A DNA stretch of 64,000 nucleotides. Source: Ottowia oryzae. Its GTDB lineage: Bacteria; Pseudomonadota; Gammaproteobacteria; Burkholderiales; Burkholderiaceae_C. Position numbers and translations under genes: made by a program. Within the stretch, counting starts at the first letter, position 1. Every line of letters starts with the position of its first letter. Below the pieces are notes generated by a model, which worked only from the letters and a program-made list of their open reading frames with translations, was not told where the DNA came from and made no database searches. Location: assembly GCF_003008535.1 (NCBI RefSeq), contig NZ_CP027666.1, positions 3,089,501-3,153,500 of the forward strand, read 5' to 3'. Positions 27,041 through 34,582 of the stretch are shown piece by piece.

Positions 27041-28123
27041 ATGCCGGGCTTGAGCATGGCCTGGTTCCGCCGTCAACCTGCCCAGCCAGAACCGCACACG
27101 GCGCCAACTCCAAGCGCCGGGGCCGCCCGTGCGCCGCTGCATGGCCAAGCCGAGCGCCTGCTGCGTCGGCTGGAGTGGACGGTGCTCAAGCGCCTGGACG
27201 GGCAGCTGATGGGCGACTACCGCACGCTGATGCGCGGCGCCGGGCTGGATCTGGCCGATCTGCGTGAGTACCAGCTGCATGACGACGTGCGGCACATCGA
27301 CTGGAACGTGACCGCGCGCTTGCAGGTACCGCACGTGCGCGTGTACACCGAAGACCGCGAGATGTCCGCCTGGTTCCTGCTGGACCTGAGCCCCTCGGTC
27401 GACTTTGGCTCAGGCCCGCAAAGCAAGCGCGATCTGTCTGTCGGATTCGTGGCGGTGCTGGCGCGCCTGCTCACGCAGCGCGGCAACCGCGTGGGCGCCC
27501 TGCTCTACGGCGCGGGCGTGGACCGCGTAGTGCCCGCGCGCACCGGCCGCCAGCATGTGTTGCACCTGCTGCACAGCATCCAGAAGAACCTGCACCCCAC
27601 GGCGTTGGCCGACCGGGCCCAGGGCAACACGACGCGGCTGGCCGATCTGTTGAGCGCAGGCGTTCACAGCATTCGCCGCCGGTCGACGGTGTTCGTGGTG
27701 TCGGATTTCATCAGCGAGCCCGGCTGGGAAAAGCCCCTGGGCCAGTTGGCCCAGCGCCACGAGGTAGTGGCCGTGCGCTTGATCGACCTGCTAGAGCAGC
27801 ACCTGCCCGACCTGGGCCTGCTCACCCTGCGTGACGCCGAAACCGGCGAACACCTGCTGGTCGACACCCACGATGCGGCCTTCCGCTACCGCTTTGCCAC
27901 CGTCGCCGCCCAGCGCGAAGAAGCCTTGCACAGCGCGCTGGCCCGCGCGGGCGTGGACGCCCTGGAGCTGTCTACCGCAGACGACCTGGCCGAAGCCGTC
28001 ATGCGGTTTGCCGAACTGCGCCGCCAGCGCACGCGCACCGGCGGCGGGCATACCCAGTTGGGCATGCCCCTGCACCTGCGCCCACGGACCCGATCGCGCG
28101 ACAATGGGGCTCCAGCGAGCTGA
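27041..28123 (+). CDS. DUF58 domain-containing protein (MoxR partner)
   Basis: A 360-residue protein with the DUF58 signature (D-D-V-R-H-I-D-W-N-V-T-A-R, about residues 81-93) followed by a VWA-like fold lacking a full MIDAS. It is probably cytoplasmic, and such proteins work with MoxR ATPases. A second in-frame ATG at 27056 is an equally good start; neither has a strong ribosome site. A 199-base gap separates it from moxR, and it is 2 bases from the following VWA gene, so those two are surely co-transcribed. Confidence 0.88.
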   Translation: MPGLSMAWFRRQPAQPEPHTAPTPSAGAARAPLHGQAERLLRRLEWTVLKRLDGQLMGDYRTLMRGAGLDLADLREYQLHDDVRHIDWNVTARLQVPHVRVYTEDREMSAWFLLDLSPSVDFGSGPQSKRDLSVGFVAVLARLLTQRGNRVGALLYGAGVDRVVPARTGRQHVLHLLHSIQKNLHPTALADRAQGNTTRLADLLSAGVHSIRRRSTVFVVSDFISEPGWEKPLGQLAQRHEVVAVRLIDLLEQHLPDLGLLTLRDAETGEHLLVDTHDAAFRYRFATVAAQREEALHSALARAGVDALELSTADDLAEAVMRFAELRRQRTRTGGGHTQLGMPLHLRPRTRSRDNGAPAS

Positions 28124-28125
28124 CC

Positions 28126-29217
28126 ATGAACCGCACCTGGCCCGCCTTCCTGCACTGGCCCCAAGGCCTGCCTGAGCCGCACTTCCTGTGGCCGCAATTC
28201 CTGTGGCTGCTGCTGCTCTTGCCGGTGCTGGTGCTGCTGTACCTGGGGCTGCAGCGGCGCCGCAAGAAGCTGGCGGTGCGCTACGCCAGCCTTTCCATCG
28301 TGAGGGAAGCCGTGGGCCAACGCGTGGCTTGGCGCCGGCACGTGCCACCCTTGTTGATGCTGACGGCGCTGGCGGCCCTGATCGTGGCCAGCGCGCGGCC
28401 GGTCGCCGTGGTGTCGCTGCCCTCGAACCAGCAAACCATCATCCTGGCGATGGACGTGTCCGGCAGCATGCGCGCCACCGATGTCGAGCCCAACCGCCTG
28501 GTGGCGGCGCAGAATGCAGCCAAGGCTTTCCTGAAGGCGCTGCCGCGCGACGTGAAGGTGGGCGTGGTGGCCTTTGCCGGATCCGCCCAGGTGGCGCAGC
28601 TGCCCACGGTCAACCGGGACGACCTCGTCACCGCCATCGACCGCTTTCAGCTGCAGCGCGCCACGGCCACGGGCAACGCGATCGTGATTTCGCTGGCCAC
28701 GCTGTTCCCCAACGCGGGCATCGAGCTGCAGCAGCTCAGCTTTGACCGCCAGCGTGCCCTGGGCCGACCACTGGACCAGGCGCCACCCACGCAGAACGAA
28801 TTCATTCCCGTGCCGCCGGGCTCCTACAACTCGGCCGCCATCATCATGCTGACAGACGGCCAACGCACCACCGGCGTGGACCCTGTTGAAGCCGCCAAGA
28901 TGGCCGCCGACCGTGGTGTGAAGGTCTACACCGTGGGCATTGGCACGGTGGACGGCGAAACCATCGGCTTTGAAGGCTGGTCGATGCGCGTGCGGCTGGA
29001 CGAAGACACGCTGAAGGCCATCGCCCAGAAAACCGCCGCCGAGTACTACTACGCCGGCACCGCGCAAGACTTGCAGAAGGTGTACGAAAGCCTGTCCAGC
29101 CGCCTGACGCTGGAGAAAAAGGAAACCGAAGTAACATCGCTTTTTGCATTGCTGGGCGCCGCGCTGGTCCTGCTGGCCGGTGGGCTTTCCATGTGGTGGT
29201 TCAACCGTTTGCCGTAA
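28126..29217 (+). CDS. VWA-domain membrane protein (BatA-like)
   Basis: A 363-residue protein with two N-terminal membrane helices (about 22-44 and 70-92), a VWA domain with an intact MIDAS (D-V-S-G-S-M at about 110-115; T and D further on in M-L-T-D-G) and a C-terminal helix. It fits the BatA type that pairs with MoxR and DUF58 proteins in the periplasm-facing membrane. No BatB, BatD or BatC gene follows, so the operon is a reduced form. GACAAT lies 20 bases before the ATG, inside the preceding gene. Confidence 0.9.
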   Translation: MNRTWPAFLHWPQGLPEPHFLWPQFLWLLLLLPVLVLLYLGLQRRRKKLAVRYASLSIVREAVGQRVAWRRHVPPLLMLTALAALIVASARPVAVVSLPSNQQTIILAMDVSGSMRATDVEPNRLVAAQNAAKAFLKALPRDVKVGVVAFAGSAQVAQLPTVNRDDLVTAIDRFQLQRATATGNAIVISLATLFPNAGIELQQLSFDRQRALGRPLDQAPPTQNEFIPVPPGSYNSAAIIMLTDGQRTTGVDPVEAAKMAADRGVKVYTVGIGTVDGETIGFEGWSMRVRLDEDTLKAIAQKTAAEYYYAGTAQDLQKVYESLSSRLTLEKKETEVTSLFALLGAALVLLAGGLSMWWFNRLP

Positions 29218-29317
29218 GCCGGCCGACCACCTGGCGAATTGCGGCCCCGGCCTTGCAGGCGGCCGCTGCGGGCCTTGGGGTCCCACGGCAGATGAACGGA
29301 GTTTTTTTGCATTCATC

Positions 29318-30301
29318 ATGACAACCCAACCCGCAAGCGCCCCACCCGACTGGCTCTACCTAGTGGCACAGGCCACGCAAGCCCCCTCAGGCCACAACAG
29401 CCAACCGTGGCTCTTCAAGCTCAACACGGACAGCATCGAGGTTCACCCCGACCTGAAGCGATCATTGCCTGCGGTCGATCCTGAGCACCGGGAGCTGTAC
29501 GTCTCGCTAGGCTGTGCGGTTGAAAACCTCTGCCTTGCCGCCACAGAGAAAGGCTATGCCAGCCAGGTGACGGTGGCCGATTCCGGCATCATCACCGTGG
29601 CGCTGACCCACAACCCAGGCATCTCGCCCGACCCGTTGGCAACCCAGATTGGCTTGCGGCAAAGCAACCGCCGGGTCTATAGCGGCCGCTTGCTCTCAGA
29701 GCACACCGTCGCTCAGTTGGCGGCCACTGCACAGGGGGAAGGCGTCGGCCTTCACCTCTATCCGCGTGACACCCAGGCGTTCGAAGCGATTGCGGAATTC
29801 GTCTACCGGGGTAACACCGTGCAGATGCACGACGAAGCGTTCAAAACCGAGCTGAAGAGTTGGATGCGCTTCAACCGAAAGCACCAGGACAGCACGCTGG
29901 ACGGCTTGAGCTACGCCGTTTTCGGCGCACCGAACTTGCCCGCCTTCCTATCTCGGCCGATCATGGCCATGCAGATCAACGCGGCCACGCAAAACAAGAA
30001 CGACAGCCAGCGGTTCCAGTCCGCGTCGCACCTCGCGCTGTTCACCACCGCTTCGGACTCGCTGCGCGAACGGGTTGCGCTGGGGCGATCGCTGCAGCGC
30101 TTCTGGCTCACCGCCACCGCGCTCGGCGTGGCGTGCGCGCACCTTAACCAGCCCAACGAAGTGCCTCGCCTTGCGCGGGAGATGGCCGCAAGCCTACAGC
30201 TGGGCGCGGAACGCCCGACAGTGCTGCTTCGCCTGGGCTACGCAGACAAGTTGCCGTACTCCAAACGCCGGCCAGTCAGCGAAGTGCTAATGCCAAGCTG
30301 A
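29318..30301 (+). CDS. Acg-type FMN-binding nitroreductase-family protein
   Basis: A 327-residue protein whose N-terminus A-P-S-G-H-N-S-Q-P-W marks the Acg family: nitroreductase-fold proteins that may bind FMN but often lack reductase activity. A second conserved basic motif, R-Q-S-N-R-R-V-Y, follows at about 110-117. The upstream frame to 29144 overlaps the VWA gene and is not used. Codon choice looks less GC-rich than in the neighbours, which may hint at transfer. A T-rich stretch (29301-29308) lies 10 bases before the start; no strong ribosome site. Stand-alone gene. Confidence 0.8.
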   Translation: MTTQPASAPPDWLYLVAQATQAPSGHNSQPWLFKLNTDSIEVHPDLKRSLPAVDPEHRELYVSLGCAVENLCLAATEKGYASQVTVADSGIITVALTHNPGISPDPLATQIGLRQSNRRVYSGRLLSEHTVAQLAATAQGEGVGLHLYPRDTQAFEAIAEFVYRGNTVQMHDEAFKTELKSWMRFNRKHQDSTLDGLSYAVFGAPNLPAFLSRPIMAMQINAATQNKNDSQRFQSASHLALFTTASDSLRERVALGRSLQRFWLTATALGVACAHLNQPNEVPRLAREMAASLQLGAERPTVLLRLGYADKLPYSKRRPVSEVLMPS

Positions 30302-30363
30302 AAAACCGGCGGCGCCTGCCAAGCGGCCGCAGCGCCTTCAGCCGGCTTGCCACGACGGCCCGC

Positions 30364-30837
30364 TCAGCGGGCGCGCTCCCACACCAGCCGCATCTGGTCA
30401 GAGGGTGGCAGTGGCGCCGGGCAACGTCCGTCGCCCTTGCCGCTGATGCCGCCTGTGGGCGCGCAGCGTGCATAGCCAGCAGCGTCGTGCAAGGTGTTCA
30501 TGCGGTCGCAGCACGGCTCCACCAGATAAAAGGCCGGCTTGCCCTCGTACGTCAGCTGCCAGATTTGCTGCGGCTGCAGGCGCAGCGCCGACTGCGTGCG
30601 CTTGTGCAGCAGCGGCGGCAGCGGCACGAGCACCAGAACGGGCGCGTGCTGCGCGTTGGCAGGCTGCGAAGGCGCCGGGTAGAAAGGCGTCGTGGGCGCG
30701 GGCGCGCCCGGCAGTGAAGACGCTGGCGCTGCGGGCGACGTGCTGGTAGGCGTGGTGCAAGCCGCCAGCGCGGCCATCAGCGCCACAGCGCCCAGCTTGA
30801 AGAATGAATGCGCCCAAGGCGCGCTACGATCAGACAT
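30364..30837 (-). CDS. Lipoprotein with C-terminal cysteine-rich (DUF6970-like) domain
   Basis: A 157-residue predicted lipoprotein. The signal peptide ends in lipobox L-A-A-C (C27). A Pro/Ala/Thr-rich linker follows, then a domain with E-P-C-C-D-R-M-N, Y-A-R-C and G-G-I-S-G-K-G-D-G-R-C-P. The paired-cysteine and G-x-G-D-G-x-C-P pattern resembles DUF6970; this is from memory, not a search. Function unknown. It is followed on the same strand 21 bases away (upstream in transcription) by a broken DUF1272 gene. Confidence 0.7.
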   Translation of the reverse strand: MSDRSAPWAHSFFKLGAVALMAALAACTTPTSTSPAAPASSLPGAPAPTTPFYPAPSQPANAQHAPVLVLVPLPPLLHKRTQSALRLQPQQIWQLTYEGKPAFYLVEPCCDRMNTLHDAAGYARCAPTGGISGKGDGRCPAPLPPSDQMRLVWERAR

Positions 30838-30858
30838 CCTGAAATTCCTTGCAGAAGC

Positions 30859-31130
30859 CTAGGCCGCCGTCGCTTGGCCCATCAACGTCACCGCGGCGCA
30901 GCCCTGGGGCTTGAGCACCCTCTCGGTCGACGCAGGATAGCGCGCCAGCTTGTCAGCACCCCGGCGCGGCCGCACCACCAGCTCGCCGCCGCAATTCGGG
31001 CAGCGCCGCCCAGCTTGGCTTGCGCGCAATCGGCGCAGAAGGTGCATTCGAACGAGCAGATACGCGCGTCGGCACTGCCCGGCGGCAGGACGCGGTCGCA
31101 GCATTCACAGTTGGGGCGCAGTTCGAGCAT
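30859..31130 (-). pseudogene. DUF1272 family small zinc protein, frameshifted
   Basis: The first frame (from ATG 31130) gives M-L-E-L-R-P-N-C-E-C-C-D-R and C-S-F-E-C-T-F-C-A-D-C, the start of DUF1272. A second frame, ending at 30859, continues with R-C-P-N-C-G-G-E-L and K-L-A-R-Y-P-A-S-T, the normal end of the family. The frames join at about 31005-31010, where one base appears missing (GGC-GG-CGC where GGC-GGG-CGC would restore L-G-G-R-C-P-N-C). This is either a recent 1-base deletion or a sequencing error; no slippery site suggests programmed shifting. Confidence 0.75.
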
Positions 31131-31323
31131 GACAGTGTCGGCAAACAGTCGCGGCGAGCATCACCGCCAGCTTATTGTGCCGCCACTGGCCAGCGCTTTG
31201 TCGATATCGCCAGCGGCGACCCAGGCGTCACCCTGCGCCGCGCAGGCCAGCTCAGGGGCTTGGGCTCACAGCGCGGGTTTCATTCCACTCTTTGCCCAGC
31301 GACGCAGCCGCACGCGCGGCCCG

Positions 31324-32232
31324 TCATTCCCCCGCCAGGCGCCCCCGCTCCAGCCGCAGCGTGCGGCCGCAGCGCTCGGCCAGGGATTCGTCGTGGGTGA
31401 CCAGAACGAAGGCCGTGCCGTGGTTGCGGGCCAGCTGCAAGATCAGCTCGAACACGCTGTCGGCGGTGGCGCGGTCGAGGTTGCCGGTGGGCTCGTCGGC
31501 CAGCACGCAGGCGGGCTGCGTGACCAGGGCGCGGGCGATGGCCACGCGCTGGCGTTCGCCGCCCGACAGCTCGGCTGGGCGGTGGTGGATGCGCTCTTTC
31601 AAGCCGACCTGTGCCAGCATGCGTTCGGCCGATCGGGTGGCCTGGTCGCGCGCCTCGCGGCGAATCCACAGCGGCATGGCGACGTTGTCCAGCGCGCTGA
31701 ATTCCGGCAGCAGGTGGTGAAACTGGTACACGAAACCCAGGTGCTGATTGCGCAGCATGCCCTGTGCAGAGGGCGACAGGCTGGCAAAGTCTTTCCCCAG
31801 CAGGCACACGCTGCCGGTGCTGGGGCTGTCCAGCCCGCCGAGCAGGTGCAGCAGCGTGCTCTTGCCAGAGCCGGATTGGCCGACGATGGCCACGGTTTCG
31901 CCCACGCGCACCTGCAGATCCAGCCCGTGCAGCACGGTCACGTCCAGCGGGCCTTCCTGAAAGCGTTTGGTCAGGCCTTTAGCGTCTAAAACGACGTTGG
32001 CGCTGGTGGCACCTGCGCTGCCAGCTATCGGATTCATAGCATTTTCAAGATTGGCCCCGCCAGCGCCGGGCCGCCCCAAGTCGGCTGCAGCCCCCTCGGA
32101 GGACAGCGCAGCATGCGAAGCAGCGGAGCGTGGGGGCGACTCGCCAGCGCCGGGCCGCCCCAAGCTGGCGGTGTCCCCCTCGGGGGGCAGCGCAGCATGC
32201 GAAGCAGCGGAGCGTGGGGGCACGTCACTCAT
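31324..32232 (-). CDS. lolD: Lipoprotein-releasing ABC transporter ATP-binding protein LolD, with repeat-derived N-terminus
   Basis: The ATPase of the LolCDE-type complex that extracts lipoproteins from the inner membrane. Walker A is G-Q-S-G-S-G-K-S-T (118-126), the signature L-S-G-G-E-R-Q-R-V and Walker B V-L-A-D-E-P-T-G-N-L-D. At 302 residues it is about 70 longer than usual. The extra part is two in-frame copies of a 28-residue repeat (5-32 and 33-60) followed by an R1-encoded segment (about 66-80). The start ATG 32232 overlaps the lolC stop (ATGAGTGA), so translation is probably coupled. An internal ATG (32037) inside R1 is the alternative start. Confidence 0.93.
   Translation of the reverse strand: MSDVPPRSAASHAALPPEGDTASLGRPGAGESPPRSAASHAALSSEGAAADLGRPGAGGANLENAMNPIAGSAGATSANVVLDAKGLTKRFQEGPLDVTVLHGLDLQVRVGETVAIVGQSGSGKSTLLHLLGGLDSPSTGSVCLLGKDFASLSPSAQGMLRNQHLGFVYQFHHLLPEFSALDNVAMPLWIRREARDQATRSAERMLAQVGLKERIHHRPAELSGGERQRVAIARALVTQPACVLADEPTGNLDRATADSVFELILQLARNHGTAFVLVTHDESLAERCGRTLRLERGRLAGE
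31999..32045 (+). repeat. R1 palindromic repeat, copy 10 (inside lolD)
   Basis: Orientation +: TGGCGCTGGTGGC, spacer, GCGCTGCCAGCTATCGG, then ATTCATAGC. On the lolD strand it reads I-A-G-S-A-G-A-T-S-A-N in the same frame as in rimO and earP. Confidence 0.8.
32053..32220 (-). repeat. Two tandem copies of an 84-bp repeat (R2) inside lolD
   Basis: Copies 32137-32220 and 32053-32136, period 84 bp (28 codons), about 85 percent alike. Each encodes P-P-R-S-A-A-S-H-A-A-L, then a variable middle and L-G-R-P-G-A-G. Contains the palindromic block CCCCCTCGGGGGG (degenerate in the second copy). Confidence 0.9.
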
Positions 32233-33493
32233 AGCGCAGCGCCTCGGCGGGGTTGACGCGGCTGGCGCGCCAGCTGGGGTACAGCGTGGCCACGAAGGAC
32301 AGCACCAGCGATATCACCGCGATGGGCACGATGTCGCCAGCCTGCGGGTCGCTGGGCATTTTGTTGATCAGGTACACCTCTTTGGGCAAGAAGCTGGCGT
32401 GAAACAGCCGCTCCAGAAACGGCACGATCACGTCGATGTTGCAGGCGATCAGCAGGCCCAGCGCCAGCCCGCCCAGCGTGCCGATCACGCCCACCAGCGC
32501 GCCCTGCACCATGAAGATCTTCATGATGCTGGCGGGGCTGGCGCCCAGCGTGCGCAGGATGGCGATGTCGGCGCGCTTGTCCTGCACCGTCATCACCAGC
32601 GTGCTGACCAGGTTGAACGCGGCCACCGCCACGATCAGCGTGAGGATGATGAACATCATGCGTTTCTCCAGCTGCACGGCGGCAAACCAGGTGCGGTTCT
32701 GGCGCGTCCAGTCCAGCAGCATCAGCTGGCCGCTCAGCGTTTGGGCCAGCTGGTCCGTGACCTCGCGCGCCTTGTTCAGATCGCGCAGCTTCAGGCGGAT
32801 GCCGGTCGGCCCGTCCAGGCGGAAGATGCGTTCGGCGTCCTGGATGTGCAGCATGGCCAGGGCCGAGTCGTATTCGTAGTGGCCGCTGCTGAAGGTGCCC
32901 ACCACCGTCATCTGCTTGAGGCGCGGCACCACGCCCGCGGGGGTCACCTGGCCGCTGGGCGCGATCAGCGTGACCTGGTCGCCCTCTGCCACGCCCAGCT
33001 TGCGCGCCAGGTCGCTGCCCAGCAAGATGCCGAACTGCCCCGGCACCAGCTTGGCCAGCGCCGTGTCTTTCAGCTGCGCGGCCACGTCGGTGACGTTGGG
33101 CTCCAGCGCCGGATCAATGCCGCGAACGATAGCGCCCTGCATGGTTTCGCCGCGCGCCACCAGCCCTTGCGCGCCGATGAAGGGGGCGGCGCCCACCACC
33201 TCGGGGTTGGCGCGCACCTCGCTCAGCGTGCGCTGCGGGTCGGGCAAGGGGCCGCCGTCGGGCGAAAAGACTTCCACGTGCGCGATCACGCTGAGCATGC
33301 GGCCCGTGACGTCTTTGCGAAAGCCGTTCATCACGCTCAGCACCACGATCAACGCGGCCACGCCCAGCGCAATGCCCAGCATGGACGACGCAGATATGAA
33401 AGAAATGAAGCCGTTGCGCCGCGTGGCACGGCCTGCGCGCGTGTAGCGCCAGCCAAGGCGCGCTTCATAAGGTAGGCCAGCGGATGAGGGCAT
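32225..33493 (-). CDS. lolC: Lipoprotein-releasing ABC transporter permease LolC/LolE type
   Basis: A 422-residue MacB/FtsX-like permease. N-terminal E-A-R-L-G-W-R-Y-T and one helix (about 28-52), a large periplasmic domain, then three C-terminal helices with the FtsX signature (T-L-G-A-S-P-A-S-I-M-K-I-F). Only one permease gene is present beside lolD, so the protein may act as a homodimer (LolCD2-type hybrid, often called LolF) rather than a LolC/LolE pair. True start ATG 33493. The frame continuing to 34483 is a shadow of the next gene. Confidence 0.93.
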   Translation of the reverse strand: MPSSAGLPYEARLGWRYTRAGRATRRNGFISFISASSMLGIALGVAALIVVLSVMNGFRKDVTGRMLSVIAHVEVFSPDGGPLPDPQRTLSEVRANPEVVGAAPFIGAQGLVARGETMQGAIVRGIDPALEPNVTDVAAQLKDTALAKLVPGQFGILLGSDLARKLGVAEGDQVTLIAPSGQVTPAGVVPRLKQMTVVGTFSSGHYEYDSALAMLHIQDAERIFRLDGPTGIRLKLRDLNKAREVTDQLAQTLSGQLMLLDWTRQNRTWFAAVQLEKRMMFIILTLIVAVAAFNLVSTLVMTVQDKRADIAILRTLGASPASIMKIFMVQGALVGVIGTLGGLALGLLIACNIDVIVPFLERLFHASFLPKEVYLINKMPSDPQAGDIVPIAVISLVLSFVATLYPSWRASRVNPAEALRYE

Positions 33494-33568
33494 CAGGGGG
33501 CGAAAAACGCGAAAGCCGCCCGTGCGGGCGAAGGCCAACATTGTGGCATCCCGGACAATACAGCCCTG

Positions 33569-34582
33569 ATGTCTTCCCAACCCACTGCAGCCTCTACCGC
33601 CGCCCCCGCCGATGGCCGCCAGCCCGCACTGCGCCATCTGCTGATTCCAGGCGCCGCCCTGCTGCCCGGCGCCGATGCGGCTGGCGCGACCCACGGTGCC
33701 CAGCCACCCGAACCGCCCTTGCCGAACCTTCAGGCGCTGCTGGCGCGCCTGCGCCCGGCCGACACCCTCCACTGCGATGAGGAAAGCCCCGAATCGCCCA
33801 TCGCCCTGGCGCTGGCCCGCGCGCGCGGCCTGCCCGGCCAGCCGGGCCGCCACGCCTGGGCCGCGCTGGAGACCGGCACCATCGGCACGCCCTGCGCCTG
33901 GCTGCGCCCGGCGCACCTGCAAATGGGCATGGACGACGTGCAGTTGATCGCCCTGGACCAGCTGCAGCTGAGTGACGACGAATCCCGGCAGCTGCTGGCC
34001 GCCTGCGCGCCGCTGCTGGCTGAAGACGGCATCACCGTGCACGCCGTCGCGCCCGACCGCTGGCTGGCCCAGGGCGAGCTGCTGCGCCACCTGTACACCC
34101 CCGCGCCCGACTGCGCCGCCGGCCGCCGGCTGACGCGCAACGAGCTGCTGCGCGCCGACCAGCCCGAGCAGCAGCGCCTGCTGGCCCGCGTGCTGAGCGA
34201 GCTGGAAATGGTGCTGGCCACCCACCCCATCAGCCAGGCTCGCGAAGCCGCCCGGCGCTGGCCCATCAATTCCGTCTGGGTGCACGGCGCCGGCGCGCTG
34301 GATGCGCCTGTGCCACCCACGCCCGGCGTGCGCGTGGCGCCGCAGCTGACGCAGGGCGACGCGCCGGTCGACGCGGCCGCCCACACCGCCGCGTGGCGAG
34401 CGATTGACCAAAACGAGGCGGCCGAGCTGCTGGCCAGCCTGCGCGGCGGCCAGCCGGTGCACCTCACTCTGGGCGGCCCGCACCGCGCCATCACCCTGGC
34501 CGCGCCATCCGGCGGGCTGTGGGGGCGCATTTCAAGCCTTTTCGGCCGCCCGTCCTTACAGGACTTGCGCAAGCAGCTATGA
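33569..34582 (+). CDS. Phosphoglycerate-mutase-like conserved protein upstream of recJ
   Basis: A 337-residue protein common next to recJ in Burkholderiales and often labelled phosphoglycerate mutase or regulatory protein. It contains A-R-R-W-P-I-N-S-V-W-V-H-G-A-G (about 228-242), the conserved block behind that label. It lacks a recognisable alkaline-phosphatase-type metal site, so mutase activity is doubtful. It ends in ATGA overlap with recJ, indicating coupled translation. GACAAT lies 9 bases before ATG 33569. Confidence 0.75.
   Translation: MSSQPTAASTAAPADGRQPALRHLLIPGAALLPGADAAGATHGAQPPEPPLPNLQALLARLRPADTLHCDEESPESPIALALARARGLPGQPGRHAWAALETGTIGTPCAWLRPAHLQMGMDDVQLIALDQLQLSDDESRQLLAACAPLLAEDGITVHAVAPDRWLAQGELLRHLYTPAPDCAAGRRLTRNELLRADQPEQQRLLARVLSELEMVLATHPISQAREAARRWPINSVWVHGAGALDAPVPPTPGVRVAPQLTQGDAPVDAAAHTAAWRAIDQNEAAELLASLRGGQPVHLTLGGPHRAITLAAPSGGLWGRISSLFGRPSLQDLRKQL

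Noticed and set aside
30859..31130. Programmed frameshifting in the DUF1272 gene
   Set aside because: No slippery heptamer or downstream structure is visible; a deleted base explains it more simply.
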